Assembly (NCBI RefSeq): GCF_009735625.1
Contig: NZ_CP046244.1
Span: 1,550,001-1,614,000 of the forward strand
Source: Moorella glycerini
GTDB taxonomy: Bacteria; Bacillota; DSM-521; Neomoorellales; Neomoorellaceae
Length of the DNA stretch: 64,000 nucleotides
Reading direction: 5' to 3'
Positions 36,967-47,455 of this stretch are shown here, one piece after another (positions within the stretch are counted from its first letter, which is position 1; every line of letters starts with the position of its first letter). A model generated the notes under the pieces. That model was given only the letters and a program-made list of their open reading frames with translations, was not told where the DNA came from and did not search any database. The position numbers and the translations under genes were made by a program.

Positions 36967-37641
36967 TTGATGCGGCGCATTATCGCCTGTGAAGTTTTGC
37001 GCTATGAAATGGAAAGCCTGGGCGTGCAGGCGGACGAAGCCATATTTTTAAAGCAGGGCCTGCACCGGACCCCGGACCTGCTGCAGGCTACCATCCAGGA
37101 AAATATTGATCAATTAGAAGCCGGGAGTTACCGCGGCAGGATTATCCTGGGTTACGGGCTTTGTGGTAATGGCATCGCCGGTCTTAAAACCAGGTACTGC
37201 GATTTGGTATTTCCTGGAGCCAATGACTGCATTGACCTCCTCCTGGGTTCCTGCCAGGCCCGCCAGGAAGATACTCTGAAGGGCTACGCCTACTACTTCA
37301 GCCCCGGCTGGGTCGCTTTCAGTGAGAACTCTTATACTGAATACCAGCGCTGCCTATCCCTTTACGGGGAGGAAACGGCCCGCTGGGTTATAGGCGAGAT
37401 GCTCAAGGCCTATAAGCGGGTGACTTATATTGATACCGGACTACAGTCTGGTGAGGAAGATCGCCAGTTTGTCAGGTTATTTGCCACAACCTTTAATCTT
37501 ATCCCGGATGAAATTCAAGGTAGCCTGGAGTGGCTGGCTCGCCTTTTACATGGCGAAGGTGACGATGTAATTAAGCTTGCTCCTGGAACGGCAATTGAGG
37601 CCGATAAACTGGGGCTGGCAGGGAATATTCTAAGCCAGTGA
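36967..37641 (+). CDS. DUF1638 protein
   Basis: 224 residues, soluble. The N-terminus RRIIACEVLRYEME, the central GYGLCGNGIAGL, and PGANDCIDLLLGS are typical of DUF1638. The conserved cysteines (in ACEVL, GLCGNG and NDCIDL) suggest metal or corrinoid contact. Proteins of this family are found near methylamine, methanol or glycine betaine methyltransferase genes in methanogens and acetogens; their biochemical role is unproven. Either TTG 36967 or ATG 36970 can be the start after GGAGGG. A URO-D-family remnant lies just upstream. The gene is flanked by terminators on both sides, so it is monocistronic. Confidence 0.85.
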   Translation: MMRRIIACEVLRYEMESLGVQADEAIFLKQGLHRTPDLLQATIQENIDQLEAGSYRGRIILGYGLCGNGIAGLKTRYCDLVFPGANDCIDLLLGSCQARQEDTLKGYAYYFSPGWVAFSENSYTEYQRCLSLYGEETARWVIGEMLKAYKRVTYIDTGLQSGEEDRQFVRLFATTFNLIPDEIQGSLEWLARLLHGEGDDVIKLAPGTAIEADKLGLAGNILSQ

Positions 37642-37706
37642 CAGGGCGATCATTAGCGCCACCCATTTCCCCTTTAAAGCTAAGGCAGTAAGTAAACTGA
37701 TTCCGC

Positions 37707-37735
37707 GACCGGGTAAATACCCGGTCTTAATTTTT
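37707..37735 (+). terminator. Rho-independent terminator after DUF1638
   Basis: GACCGGGTA (37707-37715), loop AA, TACCCGGTC (37718-37726), then TTAATTTTT. Confidence 0.85.
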
Positions 37736-37809
37736 GTACGCCCGGCCCCTCCACTCGGTAGCAGCATCCTGATTATTCCCTCCAGGTATGCCCTTACTGG
37801 CGTTTATGG

Positions 37810-37815
37810 TATAAT
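37810..37815 (+). promoter_or_regulatory. -10 element of the uvrA promoter
   Basis: TATAAT stands 81 bases before uvrA. The -35 region at the right spacing (TATGCC) is poor. The leader contains GCCAGG/CCTGGC and CCCGGGGAATTTCCCG-type pairings. Confidence 0.5.
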
Positions 37816-37895
37816 ACTGGCGAGAAGCAAGGTATTACCCTGGCCAGGTTTTACGCCTGGCGCTAAGCCCGGGGAATTTCCCGAGGGGGTATCTT

Positions 37896-40811
37896 ATGGC
37901 CACTGATAAAATCGTCATCCAGGGGGCACGGGCCCACAACCTGAAAAATATTAACGTTACCATCCCCCGGGATAAACTGGTAGTCATTACCGGCCTGTCG
38001 GGGTCGGGGAAGTCTTCCCTGGCCTTTGATACCATCTATGCCGAGGGACAGCGCCGTTATGTCGAGTCCCTCTCTTCCTATGCCCGGCAATTCCTGGGCC
38101 AGATGGACAAACCTGACGTTGACGTTATCGAAGGACTATCCCCGGCTATTTCCATTGACCAGAAGACGGCCAGCCATAACCCCCGTTCCACAGTAGGCAC
38201 GGTGACGGAGATTTATGACTACCTGCGGCTGCTTTTTGCCCATATCGGCCGCGCTCATTGTCCCCGGTGCGGCCGGCCCATTACGCCCCAGACGGTTTCC
38301 CAGATGGTGGACCGCCTGCTGGCTTACCCGGAAGGGACCCGTTTCCAGGTTATGGCCCCCATTGTCCGGGGCCGCAAAGGGGAGTACCGCAACGTCCTGG
38401 AGGAGATTCGCAAAGAGGGTTACGTGCGCGTCCGGGTGGACGGGGAAATCCGGGAAACGAGCGAGAATATCAATCTGGCTAAAAATAAAAAGCATACTAT
38501 AGAGGTAATCGTGGACCGCCTCCAGGTGCGGCCGGGGGTGGCCGGCCGCCTGGCCGAATCCCTGGAAACGGCCTTGAAGCTCGCCGGCGGTATTGTCCTG
38601 ATCGATATCGTCGGCCAGGAAGAGTTGCTTTTAAGCGAGAAATTCGCCTGCATCGAGTGCGGCGTCAGCCTGCCGGAAATCACGCCGCGTCTCTTTTCTT
38701 TTAATAATCCCTACGGCGCCTGCCCGGCATGTACCGGCCTAGGTGTAACTATGAAGGTCGATACCGACCTGGTCATTCCCGATCGCGACCTTACCTTAAG
38801 GGAAGGGGCCATAGCGCCCTGGAGCCGCAGCAATAACGGTTACCAGCAGATACTGGAGTGCCTGGCCGAACATTACGGTTTCAGCCTGGATGTGCCCGTG
38901 CGGGAGCTCAAGCCGGAGCACCTGCAGGTCATCCTTTACGGTTCCGGGCAGGAGCGCATCAAATTCCGCTACACCAACCGTTTTGGCGACCGGCGCACTT
39001 ACGAAGCCCCCTTTGAGGGGGTCATCCCCAATCTCGAGCGGCGCTACCAGGAAACCCAGTCGGAGTGGGCGCGGGCGGAGATTGAAAACTATATGAGCCA
39101 GCAGCCCTGCCCGGCCTGCAAGGGGGCGCGGTTGAAACAGGAAGCCCTGGCCGTCCGGGTTGGCGGCCTTAATATCTGCGAAGTGGCGGCCCTTAATGTC
39201 CGGGCGGCGGCCGGGTTTTTGCGCAATTTAACTTTAAGCGAGCGCGAGGAGATAATCGCCCGCCAGATTTTAAAGGAAATCCAGGCCCGGTTGCAGTTTT
39301 TGCTGGATGTGGGCCTGGACTACCTGACCCTGGACCGGGCGGCGGCCACCCTCTCCGGGGGGGAAGCCCAGCGCATCCGCCTGGCCACCCAGATCGGGTC
39401 GCAGCTCATGGGCGTCCTGTACATCCTGGACGAGCCCAGCATCGGCCTGCACCAGCGGGACAACGCCCGCCTGATTGCCACTTTGAAGCGCTTGCGGGAT
39501 CTTGGCAATACGGTCATCGTCGTCGAGCATGACGAGGATACCATGCGGGCCGCCGACTATATCATCGACATTGGTCCCGGGGCCGGGGAGCAGGGCGGCC
39601 GGGTGGTGGCGGCCGGTACCCCGGCAGAAGTAATGGCCAATCCCCGTTCCCTCACCGGCCAGTATTTGAGCGGCCGGCGGCGTATCCCGGTGCCGGCAAG
39701 GCGGCGCCGGCCGGGCGACAAATGGTTGACCGTTAAAGGCGCCCGCGAGCACAATCTGAAAAATATCGATGTCAGCTTTCCCCTGGGCCTGTTTATCGGC
39801 ATTACCGGTGTTTCCGGCTCCGGCAAGAGCACCCTGGTCAATGAGATCCTCTACCGGGCCCTGGCCCAGCGCTTGAACGGTGCCCGGACCAACCCGGGGG
39901 CCTTTGCGGCCATTACCGGCACCGAGCACCTGGACAAGGTCATTGAGGTGGACCAGTCGCCCATCGGCCGGACGCCGCGCTCCAATCCGGCCACCTATAC
40001 CGGTGTTTTTGACGACATCCGCGCCCTCTTTGCGGCCACCCCGGAGGCCCGCACCCGGGGCTACAAACCGGGGCGCTTTAGCTTTAATGTCAAGGGTGGC
40101 CGCTGCGAGGCCTGCGGCGGTGATGGTATTATTAAGATTGAGATGCATTTCTTGCCCGACGTTTATGTACCCTGTGAAGTCTGCCAGGGGAAGCGTTATA
40201 ACCGGGAGACCCTGGCCATAAAATACAAGGGAAAATCCATTGCTGACGTCCTGGCCATGACTGTGGACGAGGCGGCGGAATTTTTTGCCGCCATTCCCCG
40301 CCTGCACCGGCGCCTTGCCACCCTCCAGGACGTGGGCCTGGGCTACATCACCCTGGGCCAGCCGGCCACCACCCTTTCCGGGGGGGAAGCCCAGCGGGTG
40401 AAACTGGCCGCGGAACTGGCCCGGCGCAGCACCGGCCGGACCATGTATATCCTGGACGAGCCCACCACGGGTTTGCACATGGCCGACATCGAGCGGCTGT
40501 TGAACGTCCTGCAGCGCCTGGTGGATGCCGGCAATACGGTTGTGGTTATCGAGCATAACCTGGATGTCATCAAGTCGGTGGACTATATCATCGACCTGGG
40601 CCCCGAGGGCGGCGAGGGCGGCGGCCGGGTGGTGGCCGCCGGCACGCCGGAAGAGGTCTGCCGGGTAGCGGAATCCTATACCGGCCAGTTCCTGGCCCCC
40701 GTCCTGGAGCGGGATAAAGAGAGGCAGGCGGGCCGGGACCTGGAAGGAAGCCCGGAGTACGGCCCTCCGGCGGGACATCAGGACCTGCCCCGGGTAGTAG
40801 GGCAGGAGTAG
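37896..40811 (+). CDS. uvrA: Excinuclease ABC subunit A
   Basis: 971 residues; the dimeric ATPase that finds DNA lesions and hands DNA to UvrB. Two ABC modules are visible, with Walker [10 protein letters not shown] near residue 34 and GVSGSGKST near residue 640, and two LSGGEAQR signatures. Zinc motifs are seen in [10 protein letters not shown]...CPACTGLG and in CEACGGDG...CEVCQGKRY. The UvrB-binding region lies after Walker A ([20 protein letters not shown]). ATG 37896 follows GAGGGGG. It has its own promoter after a terminator. uvrC follows after 16 bases, so uvrA-uvrC are co-transcribed. Confidence 0.98.
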   Translation: MATDKIVIQGARAHNLKNINVTIPRDKLVVITGLSGSGKSSLAFDTIYAEGQRRYVESLSSYARQFLGQMDKPDVDVIEGLSPAISIDQKTASHNPRSTVGTVTEIYDYLRLLFAHIGRAHCPRCGRPITPQTVSQMVDRLLAYPEGTRFQVMAPIVRGRKGEYRNVLEEIRKEGYVRVRVDGEIRETSENINLAKNKKHTIEVIVDRLQVRPGVAGRLAESLETALKLAGGIVLIDIVGQEELLLSEKFACIECGVSLPEITPRLFSFNNPYGACPACTGLGVTMKVDTDLVIPDRDLTLREGAIAPWSRSNNGYQQILECLAEHYGFSLDVPVRELKPEHLQVILYGSGQERIKFRYTNRFGDRRTYEAPFEGVIPNLERRYQETQSEWARAEIENYMSQQPCPACKGARLKQEALAVRVGGLNICEVAALNVRAAAGFLRNLTLSEREEIIARQILKEIQARLQFLLDVGLDYLTLDRAAATLSGGEAQRIRLATQIGSQLMGVLYILDEPSIGLHQRDNARLIATLKRLRDLGNTVIVVEHDEDTMRAADYIIDIGPGAGEQGGRVVAAGTPAEVMANPRSLTGQYLSGRRRIPVPARRRRPGDKWLTVKGAREHNLKNIDVSFPLGLFIGITGVSGSGKSTLVNEILYRALAQRLNGARTNPGAFAAITGTEHLDKVIEVDQSPIGRTPRSNPATYTGVFDDIRALFAATPEARTRGYKPGRFSFNVKGGRCEACGGDGIIKIEMHFLPDVYVPCEVCQGKRYNRETLAIKYKGKSIADVLAMTVDEAAEFFAAIPRLHRRLATLQDVGLGYITLGQPATTLSGGEAQRVKLAAELARRSTGRTMYILDEPTTGLHMADIERLLNVLQRLVDAGNTVVVIEHNLDVIKSVDYIIDLGPEGGEGGGRVVAAGTPEEVCRVAESYTGQFLAPVLERDKERQAGRDLEGSPEYGPPAGHQDLPRVVGQE

Positions 40812-40827
40812 ATGAGGAAGGGATACC

Positions 40828-42669
40828 ATGGACCTGGAGGAGAAACTGGCGCGCCTGCCGGACCACCCCGGCGTCTACCTCATGCGCGATGCCAAAGGCG
40901 AGATCATTTACGTCGGCAAGGCCGCTTCCCTGAAAAACCGGGTGCGCTCCTATTTCCGCGGCCAGCACCAGCCGCGGACGCAGGTCTTAGTCAGCCATAT
41001 TGCCGACTTCGAGTATATCCTGACGGATAACGAAGTCGAGGCCCTGATTCTAGAGTGCAACCTGATTAAAGAACACCGGCCGCGGTACAACGTCAGTTTA
41101 AAGGACGACAAAAGCTACCCGTATATCAAAATTACCACCCAGGAACAGTTTCCCCGGCTGCAGATCACGCGCTCCCTGGTCCGGGACGGTTCCCGCTACT
41201 TCGGCCCCTATACCAACGTGGGGGCTTTGCGGGAAACCTTAAAAATCCTGCGCGGCCTTTTCCCGGTACGCACCTGCCGGGAGACGCCCCTGCAGCACCG
41301 CAGCCGGCCCTGCCTCAACGCCCATATTAACCGCTGCCTGGCTCCCTGCAGCGGTACAGTCGACCCGGGGGCCTACCGGGAAGCGGTAGATAATGTTATC
41401 CTGTTCCTGGAAGGGAAGCATACCACCCTGGTCAAGGAATTAAAGGAACAGATGGCAGCCGCCGCCGAACGGCTGGAATTTGAAAAGGCAGCCAGGTTGA
41501 GGGACCAGCTGCGGGCGGTGCAGGAGGTCTGTGCACGCCAGAAAATTACTGACGCTGGCGGCGATGATGCCGATGCCGTTGCTTTCGCCCGGGAAGGGGA
41601 AGCGGCCCTGGGTCTCATCTTCTTCAGCCGGGGGGGTAAGGTTATCGGCCGCGACCATTTTTTCCTTACGGGGACAGAGGGCTTATCCCGGGCCGAAATT
41701 ATGGCGGCCCTGCTGAAAGAATATTACAGCCGGGGAGTAGAAATTCCCCCGCAAATCCTCCTCCATGACGAACCGGATGACGCCGCCACCATCGCCCGCT
41801 GGCTGGGCCACCTGCGCGGCGGCCGGGTCGATTTAAAGGTACCCAAACGGGGTAGCAAGTTAAAGCTGCTGCAGCTGGTCCATGAAAATGCCGTCAGCCT
41901 CCTCCAGGAGCACCTCCTGGCCCGCCAGCGCCAGGAGGAGGGTGGCAAGGCGGCCCTGATGGAACTGCAACAGGTCCTTGGCCTGCCGCGCCTGCCGCGG
42001 CGCATGGAAGCCTATGATATTTCCAACTTCCAGGGGAACAGCCCGGTGGGGGCCATGGCCGTCTTTGTGGATGGCCGGCCGTTGACGTCGGCCTACCGCC
42101 GCTTCCAGATCAAGACGGTCAAAGGCCCCAATGACTTTGCCTCCCTCCAGGAGGTTTTAAGCCGGCGTTTTCACCGCGCCGCCGGGGAGGACCCGCGTTT
42201 TGCCGAGTTACCGGATTTCGTCCTTATTGACGGGGGCCTGGGCCAGCTTCATGCCGCCCGGGAGGTCATGGCGGCCATGGGTTTGACGTCAATTCCTACC
42301 TTTGCCCTGGCCAAGGAGGAAGAGCTGCTGTTCCGGGAAGGCAGCCCTGAGCCGGTTCGCCTGCCCCGGGATAGCCGCGCCCTGCAGCTCCTGCAGCACT
42401 TGCGGGATGAGGTGCACCGCTTTGCCATTACCTACCACCGCCAGAAACGGGAAAAGGGCGCCTACCGTTCGGTACTGGATGACATTCCCGGCGTAGGTCC
42501 CAAACGTAAAAAAGCCCTGCTGCGCCGTTTTGGGTCTGTTGCTAAGATAAGCGGGGCCACTCTAGAAGAATTAATGGCCGTAGAAGGGATGAACCGGGCG
42601 GTAGCAGCCCGCATCCTGGAAGGCCTGGGGAGGAAAAATAATGGGGAGAATCCGGCTGGTAGCCCTTGA
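40828..42669 (+). CDS. uvrC: Excinuclease ABC subunit C
   Basis: 613 residues; makes both incisions around the lesion. The N-terminal GIY-YIG nuclease starts with PGVYLMRDAKGEIIYVGKA and makes the 3' cut. A Cys-rich patch includes TCRETPLQHRSRPCL...RCLAPCSG. A UVR domain (about 203-238) binds UvrB. The C-terminal RNase H-like nuclease includes AYDISNFQG and LIDGGLGQL, making the 5' cut. Tandem helix-hairpin-helix motifs at the end contain IPGVGPKRKKALLRRFG. ATG 40828 follows GAGG. Its end overlaps the next gene by 29 bases. Confidence 0.98.
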   Translation: MDLEEKLARLPDHPGVYLMRDAKGEIIYVGKAASLKNRVRSYFRGQHQPRTQVLVSHIADFEYILTDNEVEALILECNLIKEHRPRYNVSLKDDKSYPYIKITTQEQFPRLQITRSLVRDGSRYFGPYTNVGALRETLKILRGLFPVRTCRETPLQHRSRPCLNAHINRCLAPCSGTVDPGAYREAVDNVILFLEGKHTTLVKELKEQMAAAAERLEFEKAARLRDQLRAVQEVCARQKITDAGGDDADAVAFAREGEAALGLIFFSRGGKVIGRDHFFLTGTEGLSRAEIMAALLKEYYSRGVEIPPQILLHDEPDDAATIARWLGHLRGGRVDLKVPKRGSKLKLLQLVHENAVSLLQEHLLARQRQEEGGKAALMELQQVLGLPRLPRRMEAYDISNFQGNSPVGAMAVFVDGRPLTSAYRRFQIKTVKGPNDFASLQEVLSRRFHRAAGEDPRFAELPDFVLIDGGLGQLHAAREVMAAMGLTSIPTFALAKEEELLFREGSPEPVRLPRDSRALQLLQHLRDEVHRFAITYHRQKREKGAYRSVLDDIPGVGPKRKKALLRRFGSVAKISGATLEELMAVEGMNRAVAARILEGLGRKNNGENPAGSP

Positions 42670-43453
42670 CCTGGACGGGACGTTGTTAACCGACGATTTA
42701 GTTATTGAGCCACGGGCTAAAGAAGCCATAAGGAGAGTCCGGGAAAGGGGCATAACCGTAACCCTGGCTACGGGGCGCATGTTCAGCTCGGCCAGGCCCT
42801 ACGCCGTGGAGCTGGGACTGGATTTACCGCTCATTGTTTACCACGGCGCTCAGGTGCGCCACTCGGGGAGGGGGGAAATCCTTTTTGAACGCACCATTCC
42901 TTTACCCCTGTCCCGGTATTTAATAAAACACATTCGCGAATTTGGTTATGCCTATAACGTTTACCTGGATGACCGGCTCTATGTCGAAAGCATCCAGGCG
43001 GAGAACGAAGAATATGCCCGGCGGGCTGGGGTGGATTTACACCGGGTGGAGGATATGCTAACTTTTCTCCAGGAGGAGAAAAGAGAGCCCCTGAAGATCG
43101 TTGCCCTCCGTGACGGCCCGGAACTAGACCCCCTGGAAGCGGCCATCCGCCGGGACGTGGGGGAAGGGGTTTACCTCACCCGGTCACTGCCTCATTACCT
43201 GGAAATGCTCAACCCCGAGGTTAACAAGGCCCGGGGGCTCCAGGCCCTGGCGGAACTGGAGGGTATCCGGCCGGAAGAGATCATGGTTTTTGGCGATAGT
43301 TATAATGATCTCCAGATGTTCCGCTATGCCGGCCTGGCGGTGGCCATGGCCAACGCGCCGGCGGAAGTCCGGGCGGCCGCCGATTATGTCACCGGCAGCA
43401 ATAACGATGGCGGTGTGGCCCGGGCCCTGGAGAAATTTATCCTGGGAGGTTGA
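42641..43453 (+). CDS. Cof-type HAD hydrolase
   Basis: 270 residues. HAD motif I is LDLDGTLLTDD with the nucleophilic Asp; motif II Thr lies in LATGRMFSS; motif III Lys lies in NPEVNKARGL; motif IV is FGDSYNDLQMF. The large C2B cap and the NDGGVARAL end place it with Cof/YcsE/YwpJ sugar-phosphate or FMN phosphatases. The substrate cannot be deduced. ATG 42641 lies within the 3' end of uvrC, so expression is coupled to it. PHP-domain and RapZ genes follow within a few bases. Confidence 0.93.
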   Translation: MGRIRLVALDLDGTLLTDDLVIEPRAKEAIRRVRERGITVTLATGRMFSSARPYAVELGLDLPLIVYHGAQVRHSGRGEILFERTIPLPLSRYLIKHIREFGYAYNVYLDDRLYVESIQAENEEYARRAGVDLHRVEDMLTFLQEEKREPLKIVALRDGPELDPLEAAIRRDVGEGVYLTRSLPHYLEMLNPEVNKARGLQALAELEGIRPEEIMVFGDSYNDLQMFRYAGLAVAMANAPAEVRAAADYVTGSNNDGGVARALEKFILGG

Positions 43454-43456
43454 CCT

Positions 43457-44191
43457 GTGCTGCAGTCCTTCCGGGCTGATTACCATGTGCATACCCGGCG
43501 CAGCGACGGCCGGGCCAGTGCCAGGGATATGGTGGCGGCGGCCCGCCGGGCCGGGCTGGAAGAAGTGGCCCTGACCGACCACGGCCCGCGCAATATCGGG
43601 GTGGGCGTCAATGCCGCCGGCGTATTCTTACGCCTGAAAAGGGAAGTGGCAACCTGGGAGTCCCCGGGCATCCGGGTGCTGGTGGGTGCCGAGGCCAATA
43701 TTGTCGGTTTAAACGGGGAAATCGACATCCCGGCCGCCGTTTACCGGCAGCTGGATCTCCTGCTGGTAGGGCTCCATCCCTATGTCCTGCCCTGGGATTG
43801 GCCAGCGGCCCGCGACCTGGTGCTGGCCAACCAGCTCCAGGGACGCAGCCGCCGCTGGCGGGCAAGGGCCGTGGAGGCCAATACGCGGGCTTTAATGGCG
43901 GCCCTGGAAAAGCACCCTGTCTTTTGCCTCACCCACCCGGGCCTGGGGATGCCGGTAGATATTGAGCCCCTGGCCCGGGCCTGTGCCCGCGCCGGCACCC
44001 TGTGGGAGGTAAATACCGGCCACCTCTACCAGCGTCCGGAAGAACTGGCCCGGGCAGCCCGCTGGGGGGTGAGGTTTGTCGTCAACAGCGACGCCCACCA
44101 GCCGGCCACTGTGGGCCGCCTGGAAGAGGGGTGGCAACTCCTGCGCGCCGCCGGGATACCCCCGGAGCAGGTAATAAACTTGCGTCATTGA
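43457..44191 (+). CDS. PHP-domain phosphoesterase-like protein
   Basis: 244 residues. Metal ligands of the PHP fold are visible in order: DYHVHTRRSDG, ALTDHG, LVGAEANI, GLHPY, LTHPG and NSDAH. The size and order match single-domain YcdX-like or histidinol-phosphatase-like PHP enzymes, which hydrolyse phosphomonoesters using two or three metal ions. The substrate is unknown. GTG 43457 is four bases after the preceding stop, with GGGAGGTTG as SD inside the HAD gene end. It is part of the co-directional run that continues to rapZ. Confidence 0.9.
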   Translation: MLQSFRADYHVHTRRSDGRASARDMVAAARRAGLEEVALTDHGPRNIGVGVNAAGVFLRLKREVATWESPGIRVLVGAEANIVGLNGEIDIPAAVYRQLDLLLVGLHPYVLPWDWPAARDLVLANQLQGRSRRWRARAVEANTRALMAALEKHPVFCLTHPGLGMPVDIEPLARACARAGTLWEVNTGHLYQRPEELARAARWGVRFVVNSDAHQPATVGRLEEGWQLLRAAGIPPEQVINLRH

Positions 44192-44215
44192 TGCTTTTTA
44201 AGGGAGGGGAGAGTA

Positions 44216-45115
44216 GTGACGGCAAGCAACTATCCACGTCTCGTCATTGTAACTGGCCTTTCTGGAGCCGGCAAGACCCAGGCCGTGCGCTGCCTGGAAG
44301 ACCTGGGCTTTTTCTGCGTTGACAACCTGCCCCCCTCCCTGATACCTGGGCTGGTTGATCTCCTGGGGCAACCCGCCAAAGAAGGGGAAGGGATCAACAA
44401 GGTAGCCCTGGTTATGGACATCCGCGGCGGCCAGTTTTTCGACGGCCTGGAGGAAGCCCTGGCCTACCTGGATGGCCGGGGTATCCCCTACGAGATCCTT
44501 TTCCTGGAGGCGGCCGATGAAATCCTGGTGCGGCGTTATAAAGAAACCCGGCGCCGCCACCCCCTCTCCAGCGGCGGCCAGATTCTGGAAGGTATTATCG
44601 CCGAACGGCGGCGCCTGGAAGAGCTGCGGGGCCGGGCCAGCAAGATTATCGATACTTCCGAACTGACGCCGCGCCAGCTTAAGGAGCAGGTAAGCGAACT
44701 TTTTGGCGACAGCCGGCGGCAACTGGTGATTAACATTATTTCTTTTGGCTATAAATACGGCATTCCCCTGGATGCCGATCTGGTTATGGATGTGCGCTTT
44801 TTGCCCAATCCTTTTTATATCCCCGCCTTACGCCCCTTTACCGGCCATGATCGCTGTGTGGCTGAGTTTGTCATGTCTACCCCGGAGGCCCGGCAGTTTA
44901 TCGAACAGTTTGCCGCCCTCCTGCGCTTCCTGATCCCCCATTACCAGCAGGAGGGCAAGTCCCACCTGGTCATTGCCATTGGCTGTACCGGTGGCCAGCA
45001 CCGCTCGGTGACCCTGGCCAATAGACTGGGAGAAATACTCCGGGGCGATAATTACGACGTAGTAGTCAAGCACCGCGACGTAGTACGTTATCTGAGCAGC
45101 GGCAGCAGGAGGTAG
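44216..45115 (+). CDS. rapZ: RapZ/YvcJ-family nucleotide-binding protein
   Basis: 299 residues. Walker A is GLSGAGKTQ near the start, with Walker B-like VALVMDIRG. The C-terminal half carries the YvcJ/RapZ hallmarks [21 protein letters not shown] and [12 protein letters not shown]. In E. coli RapZ guides GlmZ cleavage by RNase E. In Firmicutes the homologue binds GTP/ATP and affects competence and cell-wall metabolism. GTG 44216 follows GGGAGGGGAG. The rapZ-yvcK-whiA order is conserved throughout Firmicutes and Actinobacteria. Confidence 0.96.
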   Translation: MTASNYPRLVIVTGLSGAGKTQAVRCLEDLGFFCVDNLPPSLIPGLVDLLGQPAKEGEGINKVALVMDIRGGQFFDGLEEALAYLDGRGIPYEILFLEAADEILVRRYKETRRRHPLSSGGQILEGIIAERRRLEELRGRASKIIDTSELTPRQLKEQVSELFGDSRRQLVINIISFGYKYGIPLDADLVMDVRFLPNPFYIPALRPFTGHDRCVAEFVMSTPEARQFIEQFAALLRFLIPHYQQEGKSHLVIAIGCTGGQHRSVTLANRLGEILRGDNYDVVVKHRDVVRYLSSGSRR

Positions 45116-45123
45116 GCAGGCGG

Positions 45124-46464
45124 GTGGAGGGTTTAAAGTGGCTTTACCCGGGTTTAAAGATTAAACGCTGGCTGCTGCTGGCTGCCGTGGGCCTGTTTTT
45201 GCTGGTTTCCGGGTTAACAGTTATCCTGGGGGTTACTTTATTAGCCTCGGCGGAAAGGGGCGTTACCTGGTTTATCCTCCATACCCTGGGGGCCCTGGGC
45301 TCGCCCTTGCTGGGCGGGGTGATGGCTGCCGGCCTGGGTCTGGCCCTGATTATTCTGGGGGTCCAGCGCCTGGCTGGTGCGGTTTTTAAAGTCCTGTTGC
45401 CCGGCAATACCTGTAACCCCTGGCAACTTTTTTACCGGCGCCAGTACCTGGCGAAAGGACCCCATATAGTAGCTATTGGCGGGGGTACGGGCCTGGCCGT
45501 CCTCCTGCGGGGGTTGAAAAAATACACCCGCAATCTCACGGCCATTGTCACCGTAGCCGACGACGGCGGCAGCTCCGGCCGCCTGCGCCAGGAGTTAAAA
45601 ATTCCGCCACCGGGGGATATTCGTAACTGCCTGGTGGCCCTGGCCGATACTGAAAGCCTGATGGAGGATCTTTTCAGTTACCGCTTTTACCAGGGAGAGG
45701 GCCTGGCCGGCCACAGCCTGGGAAATCTGCTGCTGGCGGCTATGACGGATATGGCCGGTGATTTTGACCGTGCCATCCAGGAACTGGCCCGGGTGCTGGC
45801 GGTTGGCGGCCGGGTTATTCCTTCCACTACCAGCCATGTCGTCCTGGGAGCCGAACTGGCTGACGGTACCACCATCCTGGGGGAAAGCAATATCCCCCGG
45901 GCCGGCAAGCGCATTAAAAGGGTGTTTTTACAACCGGCCACCTGCCGGCCGCCGGCAGCCGCCCTGGAGGCTATACATAAGGCTGATGCCATCATTATCG
46001 GCCCGGGAAGCCTCTATACCAGCGTCCTGCCCAATTTACTTGTGCGCGGTTTGACTGAAGCTTTACGCCAGTCCCCGGCACCGGTGTTTTATGTCTGCAA
46101 TATCATGACCCAGCCGGGGGAAACTGACGGCTATACAGTAGCCGATCACCTGCAGGCTCTTATTGATCACTGCGGCCCGGGCCTGGTGGATGTAGTTATT
46201 GCCCATCGCGGCCCTATTTCCCGCGGTGCCCTGCGGCGTTACGGCGAAAAGGGGGCGCGCCCGGTGCTGATTAACGGGCCGGCGGTGGCCAGGATGGGCG
46301 TTGAGCTCCGTACGGGCTGGCTGGTGGACGAGACCCATGTAGTCCGGCACCACCCTGAACGCCTGGCCGGCTTGATTATGGAAGAATTTTACCGCCACCA
46401 TTCCCGGCGCCGGCAGCGCCTTATATACCTGGTCCGGGAGAAGTTTCGTAACCTGGCCCATTAA
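45124..46464 (+). CDS. YvcK/CofD-like gluconeogenesis factor with membrane N-terminus
   Basis: 446 residues. The first 100 residues contain two membrane spans (WLLLAAVGLFLLVSGLTVIL and LLGGVMAAGLGLALIILGV), absent from B. subtilis YvcK. The main domain is CofD-like: IGGGTGLAVLLRGLKKYT, TVADDGGSSGRLR, GDIRNCLVALAD, and GPGSLYTSVLPNL. YvcK binds UDP-sugars and supports cell-wall precursor supply during gluconeogenic growth. GTG 45124 follows AGGAGGTAGG. It lies between rapZ and whiA, eight bases after rapZ. Confidence 0.95.
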   Translation: MEGLKWLYPGLKIKRWLLLAAVGLFLLVSGLTVILGVTLLASAERGVTWFILHTLGALGSPLLGGVMAAGLGLALIILGVQRLAGAVFKVLLPGNTCNPWQLFYRRQYLAKGPHIVAIGGGTGLAVLLRGLKKYTRNLTAIVTVADDGGSSGRLRQELKIPPPGDIRNCLVALADTESLMEDLFSYRFYQGEGLAGHSLGNLLLAAMTDMAGDFDRAIQELARVLAVGGRVIPSTTSHVVLGAELADGTTILGESNIPRAGKRIKRVFLQPATCRPPAAALEAIHKADAIIIGPGSLYTSVLPNLLVRGLTEALRQSPAPVFYVCNIMTQPGETDGYTVADHLQALIDHCGPGLVDVVIAHRGPISRGALRRYGEKGARPVLINGPAVARMGVELRTGWLVDETHVVRHHPERLAGLIMEEFYRHHSRRRQRLIYLVREKFRNLAH

Positions 46465-46519
46465 CCGGGGGGCCGGATGGATGAACCGTACAGGAATAAA
46501 ATATTCCGGAGTGGGGCTA

Positions 46520-47455
46520 ATGGCGATATCCTTCTCCTTCGAAACCAAAGAAGAACTGGCCCGGGTAAAAAAACGGCGGCCCTGCTGCGCTGAGGCCGAA
46601 CTGCTCGCCATTTTACGCCAGGGTAACCTGGCCGGTTTACCGGGGGAGGGGGTAATCCTGCTGGCAACCACCCACGCTGCCATAGCCAGGAGGGTTTACT
46701 CCCTGGCCAGGGCAGTGCTGGGCCTGCCGGTCAAAGTACAAACTGAGCGCCGGAGCGGTAAAGGCCGGCCGGTTTTTAAGGTTTTAACTCCGGCCGGGGT
46801 AGAAGCATTGCAGGCCTGGCTGGCCGCCAGGACCGGGGCGCCGGCGCACCAGTGCTGCCGGGCCGCCTACCTCCGGGGTACCTTCCTGGTAACCGGCTCC
46901 GTCAATAAACCATCGGCAACCCATCACCTGGAATTTCTCCTCGATGGGGAGGAGGAAGCTGCCCGCCTCCAGGAGATTATCCAGCAACTGGAACTCCAGC
47001 CCCGTCTCAGCCGGCGCCAGCGCGGGCTGGTCCTTTACCTGAAAGACAGCGAGCAAATTGTCCGGGCTTTAAGCCTCATGGGGGCCCACAGTGCCGTCCT
47101 GGCCTATGAGAACGCCCTCATCTTTAAAGAAATGCGTAACCGGGTCAACCGCCTGGTAAACTGCGAGACGGCCAACTTGAGCAAGACCGTAGAGACGGGT
47201 TTACGCCAGGCAGAAAATATCCGCTACCTGGTGGCCACCCTGGGCTGGGATGGATTACCTGCCGGCTTGCAGGAGATAGCTGCTTTACGTCTCCAGCACC
47301 CGGAAGCAAGTTTAAAGGAACTGGGGGAAATGCTGGTACCGCCGGTAGGGAAGTCAGGGGTCAACCATCGCCTGCGCCGCCTGGAATACTTAACCAGGCA
47401 GGTGCGGGCCCGGAGGGGGGAAATAGATGCGGCGCACGATAACCTACCCTGTTAA
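46520..47455 (+). CDS. whiA: WhiA family DNA-binding protein
   Basis: 311 residues. The N-terminal two thirds form a degenerate LAGLIDADG endonuclease-like domain ([25 protein letters not shown]). The C-terminus is a helix-turn-helix ([21 protein letters not shown], then [12 protein letters not shown]). WhiA governs sporulation in Streptomyces and affects cell division and growth in Bacillus. ATG 46520 gives the family start ([14 protein letters not shown]) and is preceded by GGAGTGGGG; ATG 46481 would add 13 atypical residues. It overlaps the following gene by 29 bases. Confidence 0.95.
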   Translation: MAISFSFETKEELARVKKRRPCCAEAELLAILRQGNLAGLPGEGVILLATTHAAIARRVYSLARAVLGLPVKVQTERRSGKGRPVFKVLTPAGVEALQAWLAARTGAPAHQCCRAAYLRGTFLVTGSVNKPSATHHLEFLLDGEEEAARLQEIIQQLELQPRLSRRQRGLVLYLKDSEQIVRALSLMGAHSAVLAYENALIFKEMRNRVNRLVNCETANLSKTVETGLRQAENIRYLVATLGWDGLPAGLQEIAALRLQHPEASLKELGEMLVPPVGKSGVNHRLRRLEYLTRQVRARRGEIDAAHDNLPC

